Of a stretch of 64,000 bases of DNA, positions 1 through 14,205 are shown in pieces. The notes under the pieces were generated by a model, which had not been told where the DNA came from, searched no databases, and saw nothing but the letters and a program-made list of their open reading frames with translations. The position numbers and the translations under genes were made by a program. This DNA is from Trigonopsis variabilis (taxonomy: Eukaryota > Ascomycota > Trigonopsidomycetes > Trigonopsidales > Trigonopsidaceae): the NCBI GenBank assembly GCA_003707065.3, contig PPXM03000009.1:124001-188000 (forward strand), written 5' to 3'. Position 1 is the first letter of the stretch. Each line of letters starts with the position of its first letter.

Positions 1-593
1 TCGTCGTCCAGCGGCGAACCCGGCGGCGGTTTAAGAAACGAGTCCTTCATCCTTTGCGAGAGGTTGTTCCAGATACGAAAGTACTCGTCTGTCCACGTTG
101 TTCCATCTGGAGGTTGGGCGTAGAACGATCCGTCAGGCTGGGTCTGGTACGACGTTCCATTGTACTCAGCGCGAGCGGCAGACTGATCAAGAACCAGAAT
201 CCGCCCCTTGAAGCGAAACTGCTCTTGGAACTTGGGAAAGTAAAAGACGGCCTCGTAGGGAGGGTGTACAGCTAGAGAAGGAGAGGACGAGTTAGAGAGA
301 GGAGGATAGTTGATGATATCGGTGAATTTGGCCATTCGTTTGTCGGTACAAAGAGTCATCACTGAGGTGGACGGATCATTGAAGAGCCAAGATCGAAAGA
401 CGCAGGTTCTCGATCGAGGCTGGACCTCGTACGATCGATCCACTGGTGCACCGTCGTCCGAAGGTTGGCGACTATAGTAAGGATTGGCGCTTTTTGGAAC
501 ATAGGCCACAGTCGACAAGGTAAACAGGACAGGCTCAGTCAAGCTTTCCAGCCTCGATCTAAATCGAGGAGACCATAGCGGAGTTATGGGCAT
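1..593 (-). CDS. PPOX-like FMN-binding protein (Alr4036 family), partial at the left edge
   Basis: The frame is open from an ATG at 593 to the window edge, about 197 codons, so the C-terminus is missing. The protein starts MPITPLWSPRFRSRLES. It then carries the pattern of the pyridoxamine 5'-phosphate oxidase-like Alr4036 family: LCTDKRMAKFTDI, a segment ending EAVFYFPKFQEQFRFKG, and LSQRMKDSFLKPPPG. In related proteins these parts build the split-barrel FMN site and the RxxFxxPxPGxP end. The substrate is unknown; vitamin B6 oxidation itself is not implied. It lies in tandem behind ARC1, 271 bp from its stop. No intron is needed in the visible part. Confidence 0.75.
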   Translation of the reverse strand, partial: MPITPLWSPRFRSRLESLTEPVLFTLSTVAYVPKSANPYYSRQPSDDGAPVDRSYEVQPRSRTCVFRSWLFNDPSTSVMTLCTDKRMAKFTDIINYPPLSNSSSPSLAVHPPYEAVFYFPKFQEQFRFKGRILVLDQSAARAEYNGTSYQTQPDGSFYAQPPDGTTWTDEYFRIWNNLSQRMKDSFLKPPPGSPLDD

Positions 594-864
594 TTTCGTG
601 AATCTTAGTCAGATTTCGTCGCCCCGGTCCCGCGTGGTGTCGGGGACCTTTTTGTCACCATCACGTGCGGGCGCTACCTGACCCTGCATCTCTGGGGCCC
701 TTAAGGATTTGGATCATCGCAGGCGAGGTTCACATCGCCGCGATAGAATTACGGAAGCAATGGGGAGTACAGATATTACTCCTGGTCATACAGCCAAAGA
801 GATTCGCCATGTGCAAGGGGAAGATACTTTGGTCTCCTTACAGCAACTCGCAGACTATGCATAT

Positions 865-2171
865 CTAAGAACAAGGGACTCCAACCAAACTTGGAACTTT
901 GCATGGCTTACCAGACACGGTGTTGATGAGGCGGTGCTCAGAGCCATCTGGGGCCCGGTAAAGGACCTCTAAATCAGGAGAGGTGATGAAACCAGGCTGA
1001 ACGGTCTCCCAAATCTTCTTTTTGGGATTGAGTTGTTTTTCGGGGACGATGTCTTCGTATCCAGCGAACGAAAGCTTATCGCCAGGCTTGGAGCCCTCGG
1101 GAGGAGCAATGATCTCGACTGCAGACTTGTCGGGAGTGCACGCGCACAGGACCATGGCCTGGCTCTTGACTCCTCGCATGGTGACGGGTTTCAAGTTGGC
1201 AATGAGGACGATGTAACGGTGCTGCATTTCCTCCAAGGGCACAAAAGAAACAAGACCAGAACAGACGGTACGGGGGCCCTCAGGGTCGCCCGCTTGGATA
1301 GTAGAAACATAGAGAGAATCAGCATCGGGGTGCTTGATAGCCTTCTCAATATAGCCCACCCGAAGATCGACCATTCCAGGTGTAATGACCAATTCTTCTT
1401 TCTTAGGTTGGGGCTTGGGCTTCTTTTCCTTCTTTTCCTTCTTTTCTTTCTTTTCCTTTTTCGCGCCTTCTCCTTTAGGAGCCTGGGCAGCAGTCTCTTT
1501 GGAACCTTCTTTAGCTGAGGCCTCTTTGTCTCCTTTGGCTCCCTTGTCTCCCTTGGCTTCCTTGGCTCCTTTGGCTCCCTTGGCAGGCTCTTTGGCCTTC
1601 AGTTCTCGTGGGACCTGGGCATCGACGTCGATCTTGAGCAGGTCTGATGGCTCGAACTTGAGCCATGACGTGTGATGAATTAAATCGACCCATCGAATAA
1701 TATGTCTAAACGTAGCCAACGACGATTGACCTTCCTCAAGCCATTTCTGAACAAATGGACGAGCCCTAGCAAAAGCAGCAGTATCAGCCAGAGATGGGCT
1801 GGTCGTATTTAGTAGATATGTCCTAGATGATAGGGTTTTATTAAGATCATCCAGCCTGTTGGGAAACTGAGACGAAAAAGTCAACCATTGAGCTTGCTCA
1901 GCCTTTTGGGCATTATCAAGGGCTGGAAACGGATTAGAAGATGACGACTCAATAGCCTGTAATAAGCCATTCAAGACAGTGTTGGACCCCGACACTTGGG
2001 AAGAGGTAGGAAGGACAAGACTGGACTAGAAGCGTCAGCTAAGCACTTGAGTCATGAGATTACCTGAGGAGCAGTTGAATCCTCGACGCTGAGATCAAGA
2101 GTGGAGAACGATTTCACCAACAGATCCACTGCTGAATCTCCTTTTGCTATATGGACGATTGGTTTACTCAT
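865..2171 (-). CDS. ARC1: ARC1-type tRNA-binding cofactor of aminoacyl-tRNA synthetases
   Basis: Two exons, 2064-2171 and 865-2025, with a 38-nt intron (2026-2063, GTAATC...TAG), give 422 residues. The N-terminal ~140 residues resemble a GST-like domain. A Lys/Glu/Ala-rich linker with repeated KKEK follows. The last ~175 residues are an EMAPII/Arc1 OB-fold (VDLRVGYIEKAIKHPDADSL, VCSGLV, NLKPVTMRGVKSQAMVL). In yeast Arc1 binds tRNA and docks MetRS and GluRS in the cytosol. The domain order and length match (yeast Arc1 has 376 residues). The ATG at 2171 was chosen because it restores an N-terminus in frame across the intron. Without the intron the frame would have only a GTG start. Confidence 0.88.
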
Positions 2172-3911
2172 GGTAGTTAGGTGACGAGAAAGATGGAACA
2201 TGAAGATTTTGTAACGGCGGGCAAGAGTAGGGTGTAACGATCTACTCGTCTGGAAACGAAACTATGCGAAAGATATTCTATTTGCTATCTATTCTATAGC
2301 TCATGTTTTATGTCACTTACTTATGATGTCTGAAAGTTTAGATTCTTGAATTTTATCGCAGTTCAACTTCTAAAGGCACCAGCTGTGTTGATGAGCTAAA
2401 CGGTTCTTAGCTACGTCGTCACGAGGCGGATGAACATGAGAGAACGTAGTCTGAGAAATGGATCTGTTGAGAGAGAAAACTGCAATCTGGAACTAGGTCT
2501 GTTGAGATCATAATTGTAGAGAGAGAGTGCCATTACAGGGAGAGCGGGCACGACTCAGTTGGAAGACACTTACATCCTCATTTTATCCCAGAATATTATC
2601 ACTTAATATACAATGTGAAGAGAGATCTAATTTGAAGATTTATCAGGAGGAGGTCCAATCGGATGGACCATTTTCTAACGTCAGTAAGACCCAGTTCTGA
2701 ACCTACCTCGATGAATCTTGTCTGGACTTTAGAGACTGGCTCGTTAAATGCTATTGAAAAGTATTCCATCAGCGGGGGGTGTCCAACATATGAGGCTAAA
2801 GAATCTCTATGGACATTTGACTGCCATTCGCTAACGTTAGATGATATTCACACAACTGCTTACTATTTGGTGATATCAGGATGTCCCACACCGATGAACC
2901 GGTTCTGTAATTGCTCAAATTGCTGTTGAGCTCTTAATCGATCGGCCTGATGGTGGTCAGAAATGACAGTAGACACAACATACCATTAGGGAATGATGCC
3001 AGTGATAGTACTGAAAGCGTTGGAGTGGAAGAGGTTGCACTGTAGCGCGACTGAGACGACATGGCGAGACATCTGAACTAATGACTAGAGCAAGAGACGA
3101 ATATGCATGTTAAATGGTACAATAGTTGTGATAAGCTCATTCTGAATACTATGCTATAGTTCTGCCCGTTGTAATAGTACCTTGGGTGTGGGTGTCTCCA
3201 TAATACTACTGAGATCATAGTACTTGCGTCTTGAAAAGTTACTAGATCGATTCAATTGTTGTAAAAACTTTCGCAATGATAGTTAGTTAATAATTCGTGG
3301 ACTTTAATTGTGCCTATTGAAACTGCTCGAACTGGCTTATTCAACTGGGCAGTTATTCCCTTGGTGTTATACTGCTAGCAAGAAAGATCTATGATAGTTC
3401 TGCCATATCATGGCAAGATCAAGCGAGCTTATGTAGAGATTATCGAGATCGAGTCAGATTCTCGACCACTCATCTGGGAAGACGGAGCAGCCAGTCCAAT
3501 GAAATAAAACAGGAAGGACATTTTATCTTTTGCAAGGATTATATACTTATCGAAACAAGGTTCGACTCGTAAAGTACAATCCTTGCTCATGCAGTCGTAC
3601 TGTGTTCTATTTTTGTAGCCGATTCCGGGGACCCGCGGCCACTCGGCTTCATAGTCGGTCCACAGATCACAAATTCCTGGCCATTCCTGGTCACCATGTC
3701 TGGTGAACGAATAGCAAAGTATAGATAGCAGTATAAAAGACTTTCTACTGGTGTAGTGGCGCGCCTGGCAAAAGATGATGACTCTCACCGTAACGCCCGA
3801 ACGCCAGCCGCGCTCCCAAGTCGAGTGGAGTCCATCGTCAGGACTACACTTCAAGCCTCTTGCATCCCGTCTGAAGATTTCATTTCGAATCCTGTCTGGT
3901 GAATGTAATTA
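2172..3911. other. 1.7 kb stretch without a supported gene
   Basis: This is AT-rich intergenic DNA between ARC1 (reading left) and the Lst4/FNIP gene (reading right), so it holds the promoters of both. Two open frames occur, 88 codons at 2663-2929 (+) and 141 codons at 3429-3854 (-). Neither shows a recognisable domain or a convincing start. A TATAAAAG lies at about 3732 in the plus direction, roughly 180 bp before the Lst4/FNIP ATG, and could serve as its TATA box. Confidence 0.4.
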
Positions 3912-5879
3912 ATGCTAGGAAGGTTGTTTTCGTCTTCCCAGCAAGCGGATCCTACGGCGGGCCTTCTTTCACCTCTTCCTCATCCACCTCCGGATTTCTC
4001 CTCGGCTAATATTCGAGTGTTGGTGATTCAGGACTCTTTTGATAAATTGAAGGATCCTTTATATGATTCTTCTAGTTGTTCGGGTTCCAATACCTCTGTT
4101 TCAAATCCTCCTGCTGGACTAAACGCGCGTCGACGGATCTCAACTAAAGTCGCTACTGCCCCCTGTTCTCCATCTCATTTAAACCTCGAATTCTCGCCCT
4201 CCTCTTTGAGGACACCGTCGAAGAGTGTTCTTGGCCTGCATAGTCTAGGAGATCAAGTTTGTTCATGCTCGATCGCACAAATCACTGAATATGTATTTGG
4301 AACGGTCCCTTTAGCCTACAAAGGAACTAACGTTCGCTTGATGCCGCTGCCAAGTCCCAAAGATCGGTCAACCATCCTGGTAGCAAAGACGTTTACTGTC
4401 CTGACTGGTACCACCTTGCCTTCGCTGCCTTCTAATCCCTATAATATCGAAGCCCTCCAGGTATATGGAGATGTTTATATCCCCAATGAGAGCACGTCAG
4501 ATTGGCAACCTACGAGAACTCTGGGCGACAGTCTACCCAGGGCCAGAGGGCGTTCACCTGTCTACGCTGTCGCTGCGATTATATCGCTACCTTTAGAGTC
4601 GTCACTTATCCAGGATCACTGGTCAGGCGTGTCAAAAGCTCTCGGAAAGCTGGAACGGGCCGTCTACTTAACCTTGACGGCTTGTTCTCAAACCACACTT
4701 TCCCCTCATTCATTTGCGGACGACTCGGATGACTTTGTCTCTCGACTGGTGACCCTATTGACTACACAGAGAGTATCTTGTCATCAAAATCGCTGGCATG
4801 AATTTTCTACAGTATCGTTGGCTTTAGCCCAGTCTCATGGCCTGGCTTTTTTAGGCGCTCTTATCACCTCGTTTTGTCTTGCCAACCCTGGTCTAATCAG
4901 TTGCCGCCCTCTATATCACAACTTAACTACTACTCCATTGATCATTTTCTCTAATGACATGCCTCTGGCGTGCAAAGCGGTGTTCTTAGTCACGTCCCTC
5001 TTGAACCGACAACATCAACCCTTGTCTGATGATATGGTATTACAGGTCGATACTGGAAAGGTGGGATTACACGATAATACCAGCCAGACAAGCGTCACTA
5101 CAACCGTTTCAGACTCTAACAGTGCTGTCTCGACTCCAGCAAGACCATTATCATTAAAGAAGACATCCGTGGGATGGAAGATTCCTTCGAGTCGAAAAAC
5201 TGCCGTTCCTGGAACGGAGGCTGTTTATCTAAGTGCCAGCGTCTCCACGCAAGGATCAGCGATGAATGCGGATGAAGACGAGCCAAGCCTTCCAAGTGTG
5301 CAGTACCACTTCGATTATGACAGCGACGATGGCTCTGCATCATCTGGCTTGGATGAAGACTGCATTAGAGTCAAAGTGAAGCCACGCGATAGACTGCCTC
5401 GCCAGCGTCGATCTCTACAGAGACTAAAGGCGGTGATGACCTCAGATACCAGTGTTGATGGAGACTGTGTCGGATATATCACCAGAACCTCTCCCGACTT
5501 TCTTGTTCAAGCCAACCCAACCAGTGCTCATGACCCCACCCACTTGATGCAAATGATGGAAGAACAGGCAGAGATCTATGGCGTACGCCCGGGCGTGTTG
5601 GAAGGCCTCACAGATTCAGAGGCATTCAAGGCCATAATAAAGGCCGAGTTTAGTTTAGTTGGCGAATTAGTAGCAGCTGACTTGGACCGACAGAAATTAT
5701 GGCTCTATCGTCTCTATCGGCTAGGATCAGGACCAAAATGTCTTCAGACGCTTGTTCGAACGCCGATAAAATTAGATGACCAGATGAAGCGAATCGGTGA
5801 GCAGATAACTACAAGTGACGATGTCCCAGCTCGGATCGAAGCTATAATGACGGAATTTCAAGTCTACGACAAGACATAA
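3912..5879 (+). CDS. LST4: Lst4/FNIP-like folliculin-interacting DENN protein
   Basis: A single exon of 655 residues. The N-terminus (MLGRLFSS, then IRVLVIQDS about 35 residues in) matches FNIP/Lst4 proteins. Next come YVFGTVPLAYKGTNVRL and LVAKTFTVLTG at ~130-165, the counterpart of the FNIP FGS-MSYKG segment. YAVAAIISLPLE (~220) and FLGALITSFCLANPGL (~315) fit the longin/DENN core. A Ser/Asp-rich insert precedes a C-terminal helical part. In yeast Lst4 pairs with Lst7 (folliculin) as a GTPase-activating factor for the Rag/Gtr GTPases at the vacuole, in amino-acid signalling to TORC1. The role here is inferred from that family. Confidence 0.75.
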   Translation: MLGRLFSSSQQADPTAGLLSPLPHPPPDFSSANIRVLVIQDSFDKLKDPLYDSSSCSGSNTSVSNPPAGLNARRRISTKVATAPCSPSHLNLEFSPSSLRTPSKSVLGLHSLGDQVCSCSIAQITEYVFGTVPLAYKGTNVRLMPLPSPKDRSTILVAKTFTVLTGTTLPSLPSNPYNIEALQVYGDVYIPNESTSDWQPTRTLGDSLPRARGRSPVYAVAAIISLPLESSLIQDHWSGVSKALGKLERAVYLTLTACSQTTLSPHSFADDSDDFVSRLVTLLTTQRVSCHQNRWHEFSTVSLALAQSHGLAFLGALITSFCLANPGLISCRPLYHNLTTTPLIIFSNDMPLACKAVFLVTSLLNRQHQPLSDDMVLQVDTGKVGLHDNTSQTSVTTTVSDSNSAVSTPARPLSLKKTSVGWKIPSSRKTAVPGTEAVYLSASVSTQGSAMNADEDEPSLPSVQYHFDYDSDDGSASSGLDEDCIRVKVKPRDRLPRQRRSLQRLKAVMTSDTSVDGDCVGYITRTSPDFLVQANPTSAHDPTHLMQMMEEQAEIYGVRPGVLEGLTDSEAFKAIIKAEFSLVGELVAADLDRQKLWLYRLYRLGSGPKCLQTLVRTPIKLDDQMKRIGEQITTSDDVPARIEAIMTEFQVYDKT

Positions 5880-5901
5880 AGTGAAAGACCATTCAATTGA
5901 C

Positions 5902-6267
5902 TTAGGATTGCTTGTTCATTCTACCCTCAATGTAATTCTGGGGTTAGCGGCGCTTGTCGGGTTAACTCACAATGGCCTTGTCCTCATAGCTCTTCAGATT
6001 GTCACTCTTGTGCGCAGTATCGATGCCAAAAGCGTTCTTCTCAACATAATCCAAGCCTTGCTGGATGTACTTGGCCTCGCCAGTTCTTTGCTGGCTGCTG
6101 CCTTGCTGATTGCCGCCTTGCTGATTGTTGCTGCCTTGCTGCTGGTTTCCTTGATTTCCTTGGCTGCTCTGCTGTTGATTTCCTTGCTGGTTACCTGAAC
6201 CAGAAGTAAATTTCTGAGCCAATTCTTGTTCTCCGTAACTTTCAGCCTTCTTAAGTAAACTGTCCAT
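5902..6267 (-). CDS. Small Q/N-rich protein
   Basis: Two exons, 5971-6267 and 5902-5937, with a 33-nt intron (GTGAGT...GCTAACCCCAG), give 110 residues. The protein has three parts. First is a charged helix, MDSLLKKAESYGEQELAQKF. Then come ~40 residues of GNQQ/GSNNQQ low complexity. The tail is helical, from YIQQGLDYVEKNAFGID to EDKAINYIEGRMNKQS. Splicing was inferred because it continues the helical tail in a similar style. The layout resembles small fungal stress-type proteins with a helix and a repeated YV/YI..G..Y.EK pattern, but I cannot name the family. It converges with the Lst4/FNIP gene, with only 22 bp between the stops. Confidence 0.6.
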
Positions 6268-6640
6268 GGTTGTTGGAGTGTTATGTGGCTTTCAGGTCCT
6301 TATATAGATATTACTTAATCGTGGATTATAGAGCAAGTCCTATTCGTTGCGTGGTGGCCAAACGTATACTATTGGTACGTCGTTTCCCTGTCTGGTTAGT
6401 TGATGCCAGTAGGTCGTCTCATTTAGGACGACGGCGACGGAAAACGGCCTACCGCGATTCCTACTAATGTAAGAACAGTGGGCTTTATCAAAGGGGAGAC
6501 CTGTCGTTCTAAAGAGACTTTCCTTGCCGGTCACTTGCGTCTGTTGCTGCCCCACCAGGTTCCAGTGTGCTTCGAGAAGTATCATGGCTTCTTTGATCTT
6601 ACCTTATCCATCTAAGCGCTACCGCCTCCTGAGTGCCGAA

Positions 6641-6915
6641 CCGGGTAACAATGATAATAGATACTCATGATGAGCCTTTACTAGGGCTGCGAGAGGAGAG
6701 ATTAGTTCATCCTCACATTCTATTGTGGGGCCAGTGCTGCTCGATCAAGCTCATCGATGATTGCGTTATCTTTGGTGTCGAAGACATTTCGGAATAGGTT
6801 GTCATGTGATCCATGTCTAACGCTAATTAATGCACAAATGAGTTCCGGGTAACAGAAGGTGGAAGCTTGTTGCTTCAGGGTAAATGTCACTGTTGCGAGA
6901 TTACTGCCGGGTAAC
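6641..6915 (+). promoter_or_regulatory. Three Reb1-like CCGGGTAAC sites upstream of MCM6
   Basis: The string CCGGGTAAC occurs at 6641, 6845 and 6907, that is 348, 144 and 82 bp before the MCM6 ATG, all in the same orientation. Its core CGGGTAA is the known yeast Reb1 recognition sequence (TTACCCG on the other strand). Reb1 is a general regulatory factor that clears nucleosomes from promoters. That the same factor binds here is inference. Confidence 0.6.
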
Positions 6916-6954
6916 AAGCATTCCAGAATAGGAAAAGAAATTAAATCTGGTCTA

Positions 6955-6960
6955 ACGCGT
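6955..6960. promoter_or_regulatory. MCB element (ACGCGT) before MCM6
   Basis: ACGCGT lies 29 bp before the MCM6 ATG and is followed by TGCGCGC. In yeasts this MluI cell-cycle box is bound by MBF and drives G1/S expression of replication genes, which fits MCM6. One six-base match is weak evidence alone, but POL32 in this window has one equally close to its start. Confidence 0.5.
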
Positions 6961-6988
6961 TGCGCGCTTCCCATCCCTTTCAAGCGTC

Positions 6989-9740
<2,752 letters not shown>

Positions 9741-9871
9741 AGAGACGAGAAAGCGTGTATTTTAGGTAATGGTGTAAGGCTTTTAATATTTGCAACGACT
9801 TGAATCCCTTAGTTCCCTCTGTAAGTTACCGGATCAAGATGGTATGCCAAGGGGTCGGGTACGCGCAAGCG

Positions 9872-9878
9872 TTACCCG
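9872..9878 (-). promoter_or_regulatory. Reb1-like site upstream of CHO2
   Basis: GTTACCCGG at 9871-9879, the reverse complement of the string found three times before MCM6. It ends about 39 bp before the CHO2 ATG, in the 177-bp gap after MCM6. Confidence 0.5.
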
Positions 9879-9917
9879 GAGTAGCGCTCTCCAGTCCTTC
9901 CCTTATACTCAAGCGCC

Positions 9918-12743
9918 ATGACCGCAACGGAGCTGGGTGTTGGATCTAATACTGGCTCGCCTGTTGAGAGATCTAAGAATGATGAGATCCCTGTTAAGGA
10001 AGCGGTTCTGCCGGATAAAAAGCCCGGAGTTGTCCAAGGTCGCACGGCTTCCGGACAAGGTGAGTTTAGATAAGTTGGCTTGCAAGCTCCAAAACGCGAG
10101 AGTCGAGTCTTTGTATCTAATAAAAGACTTGATCCCTTGGCCAATTGAACGATCGGTGTGTTCTGCAGGTGGATCAGCGTCCGAGCGTCCATGGGGCTTG
10201 CAGGTCTTTGAAGCTATTGACTAGTGCTGATAACAGTGTTTGCCGTTCCAAAGACCAGCGATATGATGTCGTCTTTGTTTGACCCTCGAGTCAAGAAGAG
10301 TTTATCAGATTTGACGGTGTTGGCAGTTTTGTCCTTCTATGTGGCCTGCTTTGTGTTTATGCCTCGCCCGCTGTCGAAATGGTTCTTCTTGGTGAATTTT
10401 TTCTTTTGGCGATTGGCGTATAACCTGGGAATCGGCATTCTGCTTCGAATCCAGTCCGAGCATAACACGTTGGTGAAGTGGGCTAAATCAAGCAACATTT
10501 TTGATCCCAATTCCAAATCACAGCTCTCGAAAATCGTTCGAAAGGATCTCGAGACTCCAATGGGCCCAGACTATGATTTCGATAAAGTTCCAATCGAGTT
10601 CAACACATGGCTGTTGTTTAGAAGGCTTGTTGATTTGATCTTGATGTGTGACTTTACGACTTACTGTCTGTTTGGCTTTTGCTGTTTCAGAGTCCCTCCC
10701 AATCATAACCTGATCATGCACCTATCGCGCTGGATCTTGGGGATCGCCCTGACTTTATTTAACCTCTGGGTCAAAATTGATGCTCATCGCGTTGTGCATG
10801 ACTATGCCTGGTTCTGGGGGGATTTCTTCTTCCTTGAAGACGTGGAACTTACCTTTGATGGCGTATTCGAGATGGCTCCCCATCCTATGTATTCAGTCGG
10901 CTATGCTGGCTACTATGGCTTGTCCCTCATGGCGGGTTCGTATTTGCTTCTTTTTGTGTCTTTGGCAGCCCACGCAGCTCAGTTTGCGTTCTTGTTGGCT
11001 GTTGAGAACCCTCATATCGAAAAGACCTACAATCCTCCTCAGCCACGGCGCTCCAAGAGACTTTCTTCAATTGGAGAAGAGGCGCGGTCGAACCCCACTC
11101 GTCCTGCAATGATTCTACTCGATAACTTTGATCTTACGAGGCCTGCAGATATCTTGACCGTTGTCCTCGCCGTCTTCTCCTTGGCCCCTATCTTTTTTCC
11201 TAGAACTCAACCTTTGACAACTTTGACTTTCCTATTCTGTTTGGTATCGCGGTTGATCCATAACGTCGGTCTTGGATACCTGCTACGCAATCAATCCCGA
11301 GATAAGGCTTGGACTCGATTATTCTTAAAATATGGTAAAGATCCTCAAGAAGCATGGGATGCTTGGAAGGTCTTTTACAACACGTCTTTGATCCTTATGT
11401 ATAACAGTCTTTTTGTCCTCTCAATTAAGGAGTTCCGTGGATTTGGCTGCTTCGCTTTGTTGCGAGTAGTCATGGGCTGTCTATTGATTGGCTTGCATAT
11501 CTGGACAGCTTTCAGTGTACATGAATCGTTGGGCGAGTATGGCTGGTATTACGGAGACTTCTTTGTTGAACCTAAAGGTCAATTGACCTACTCAGGAATC
11601 TACCGGTATCTCAACAACCCTGAGCGTTTGATCGGTTCAGCCACCGTTTGGGCCGCCTATCTAATCGTCGATTCCTGGAAATTGCTCGTCTTGGCTCTTA
11701 TCTGGACTCTTGGAAACATCGCTTTCATTCAACTTGTCGAGGCTCCCCACATGAGAAAGCTGTATGGCAACAATCTCCGTCGCGAGGCTGGACTGACTAA
11801 GTCTTTACGTCGAGCCACTCATCAATCTCGTCTGGTGCAACCGGTTGAACGAAAGGTCCGAGAAATAAGTGGCTCGTTGGACAAAGTTTTTGGCGAGACA
11901 GCTTCCGCGGTCGAGGAATTTATTGTGCAGACAACGCCCAAGATTCAAGCTGGGGTTAAGGGCGCTCTTTATACGACTAGATTCAAACTTTATTCTTATC
12001 CAGCGAGATTGATCATCCGCCATGTCCCTGAAGATCTTCTTCAAGTCGACTTTTCCGCTTATAGCTTGAAAGTCCTGGGTCATAACGGTTCTGGTCCTCT
12101 TCGTTTTCCCTTTGGGACTCCAATCAAGGTCCAGTGGACTTCTGATGGAGCTGCGACATCCAGAGATTGGATTGGACTTTACCCCGTCTCGGCTAACGCC
12201 AACCAGGAAGTCTCTAACGTTTCGTCTAAAGGACACTGGTGCGGAGTCTCAAAAGATGGATACAAAGACCATGTTGACGGAGTCATTTCGAACGATGGAA
12301 AAGAAGGCCAGGTGGAGTTTAGTGGCAGCAGTCTCTACTGGCGACAAGGTGTCTATGAGCTTCGTTATCATCGAGATGGAGGCCATCATGTCCTCGCTGT
12401 GTCATCTCCGTTGGAGATCTATGTCCCAACTTTCGACCTTGGGCCTGTTAAAGATACGGAGGGGCCTGAATTTGAACGTTTAGAGGACAATTTACTCGCT
12501 CTTGTGCAAAAGTGCTGCTCCGGAGCTCAAGTTGAAGTTCCGCAGGCCGCTCAGGACGAGTGGGATCTCGATGATGAGGACAAAGAAGTTTTGAACCGAA
12601 TACAGTATGGTGTTCAAGCCGAGTATGGAATCGAGCTAGCTCCTCAAGTCATTGTTTCCGATGGATCAGTGGAGAGGCTTGCCAGGCGGTTGGTTGCAGT
12701 AAAAAAGGCTCTTGAGCCAGTAGTGTCGGGTGACTGTATATAG
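9918..12743 (+). CDS. CHO2: Phosphatidylethanolamine N-methyltransferase CHO2
   Basis: Two exons, 9918-10059 and 10237-12743, give 882 residues (yeast Cho2 has 869). The junction rebuilds GRTASGQVFAVPKTSDM, which matches the family N-terminus, so the unusually long 177-nt intron is well supported. Two methyltransferase halves each contain many membrane helices and a conserved face (ELTFDGVFEMAPHPMYSVGY at ~210; GQLTYSGIYRYLNNPERLIG at ~450). A soluble C-terminal domain follows (WIGLYPVSAN). The enzyme makes the first methylation of phosphatidylethanolamine towards phosphatidylcholine in the ER membrane (EC 2.1.1.17). It follows MCM6 in tandem and, like INO1 in this window, has a Reb1-like site upstream. 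Confidence 0.95.
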
Positions 12744-12853
12744 AGTGGACCGCTAATGAATGGATGGTGTAGTGATGTTTTCGTATTCAAGATGCATACA
12801 TTACAAGAATATGAACCAAAGACATACTAACCGTAAATAATATACAATCTAGA

Positions 12854-13720
12854 TCAAGCCAGTAGACCTGCTAGATAAGCGTTTATGAACTTTCTCGTGT
12901 CTAGCGATGCCTGGCGAGTCTTCTCAACCAATGCGGTGACCTTTTCTTGATCTTGCGTAGAGGCTATGGCAATCAAGCCCGAAATTTCAGCCCTAGCTTC
13001 CATTGAGCTGAGAAGGCAAATTGTATGGTCACTTGGATAAGGTAAAAGTGAATTGGTAACCGGTTCGTTCCCATCTTCAGGAAGGGCAGCACTCGCACAC
13101 GAGACCAAGTCCCAAGCCTGGATCTCAGCGTTAGCTAGTGCCAGTGAAGTAGCGTTGACTGCCATTGCTTGATTTGTATATTGATTAGTAGAAGCCGAGA
13201 TGATGTTTATATGGACCTCGATGCCACTTTTCGGGTAGGCATCCAGACGAAGAGAAGATCGGATTGAGGTTTGGATAAAATCAGCTACATCCCGCTCTTG
13301 AGCATTCATAGCCGAAGTCGTCGAAGGGTTTTCTACCACAGCTTTTAGCGGGACTGCAGATTGGAGAAATTTGCATTCAACCGTGAACTTGGCCGTTGGG
13401 GTAAACGACGACCGAATAGGACGAGGACCAAAGCTAAAGATGGTTAGGACCTAGAGAGTACAACATTGGTACATACACTGAAGCAAGAACTTTTATGTTT
13501 CCATATTCCAAATAAGCTGACCCTTGGCAAGTGGCTATTAGCCCGGTTTCTAGATCTGATATCTTAGATGACACGTAAGCACCTCACACTTACAAATAGA
13601 CTGTGGATCAAACGGTTCATGTTCTGACGGTCGGAGAGTAGAACCCGGAGAAGAAGATGCAAACGTCAAAGGAACCGTATTACTTGGCCCTAGAACCCTT
13701 CTTCGATCGGTCACGCTCAT
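12854..13720 (-). CDS. MTR3: Exosome subunit MTR3 (RNase PH-like)
   Basis: Three exons, 13594-13720, 13477-13555 and 12854-13433, with introns of 38 and 43 nt, give 261 residues. The spliced protein begins MSVTDRRRVLGPSN. It then reads SIYLETGLIATCQGSAYLEYG and VLASVFGPRPIRSSFTP, the RNase PH-fold start typical of Mtr3. The large exon adds ERDVADFIQTSIRSSLRLDAYPKS and the later strands of the fold. Mtr3 is one of six non-catalytic ring subunits of the RNA exosome in nucleus and cytoplasm. Rrp46 or Rrp41 are less likely, because the DRRR...LETG pattern is Mtr3-like. It converges on CHO2, with 110 bp between the stops. Confidence 0.72.
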
Positions 13721-14205
13721 GATCAAACGGTTAAGGGAAATAGTTGTTACAGCAGTATCGTTGTGAGAAGATGCAATCGTTACAGGTTAGACTGCGAAAT
13801 CGTATTAGTAGCCTCGCGCAGTTAATTGAGTTTAAGGTCTCAATAATTACTTTATCTCTCTACTTGAATACCTCACATTCGTCCGCCGCTGAGCCTTCGT
13901 CGAACAATCGCTTGAAGAAGACAAGGTCAATTTGACAAGTCTCAAACAATAGCAGCTTTACTGCATGAGCATAACAGCACTAACAAACGTAACTATATCG
14001 TAAGGTCAACTCATACTTTTAATAACCAAACAAGACCAATCCAGTCAGCCCTTTTTGGATCTATGCCAGTCAAGAGACTTTCGACGAAACGCGGGAGATC
14101 TATGGAGGACACATAGTAGAAAAAGGCGAGCGATCTCAGGTAATAGGGACGTATAAAGGCTACATTTCAGTCTCTTTTCTTAAGGTGACTACTTTTTATA
14201 ATACA
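13721..14205. other. Gene-free stretch between MTR3 and RPS12
   Basis: 485 bp holding the promoter of MTR3 and the 3' region of RPS12. A 63-codon frame at 13744-13935 (+) has no recognisable features. I see no RNA gene or repeat here. Confidence 0.4.

Larger units (their letters stand above)
6268..6988. promoter_or_regulatory. Divergent promoter region between the Q/N-rich gene and MCM6
   Basis: 721 bp with no supported gene; two short minus frames (81 and 87 codons) have no recognisable features. It holds three copies of the nine-base string CCGGGTAAC (6641-6649, 6845-6853, 6907-6915) and an ACGCGT just before the MCM6 start; both are listed separately. Confidence 0.6.

Noticed and set aside
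3429-3854. 141-codon minus frame upstream of the Lst4/FNIP gene
   Set aside because: No recognisable domain, no supporting splice pattern and a composition like random DNA.
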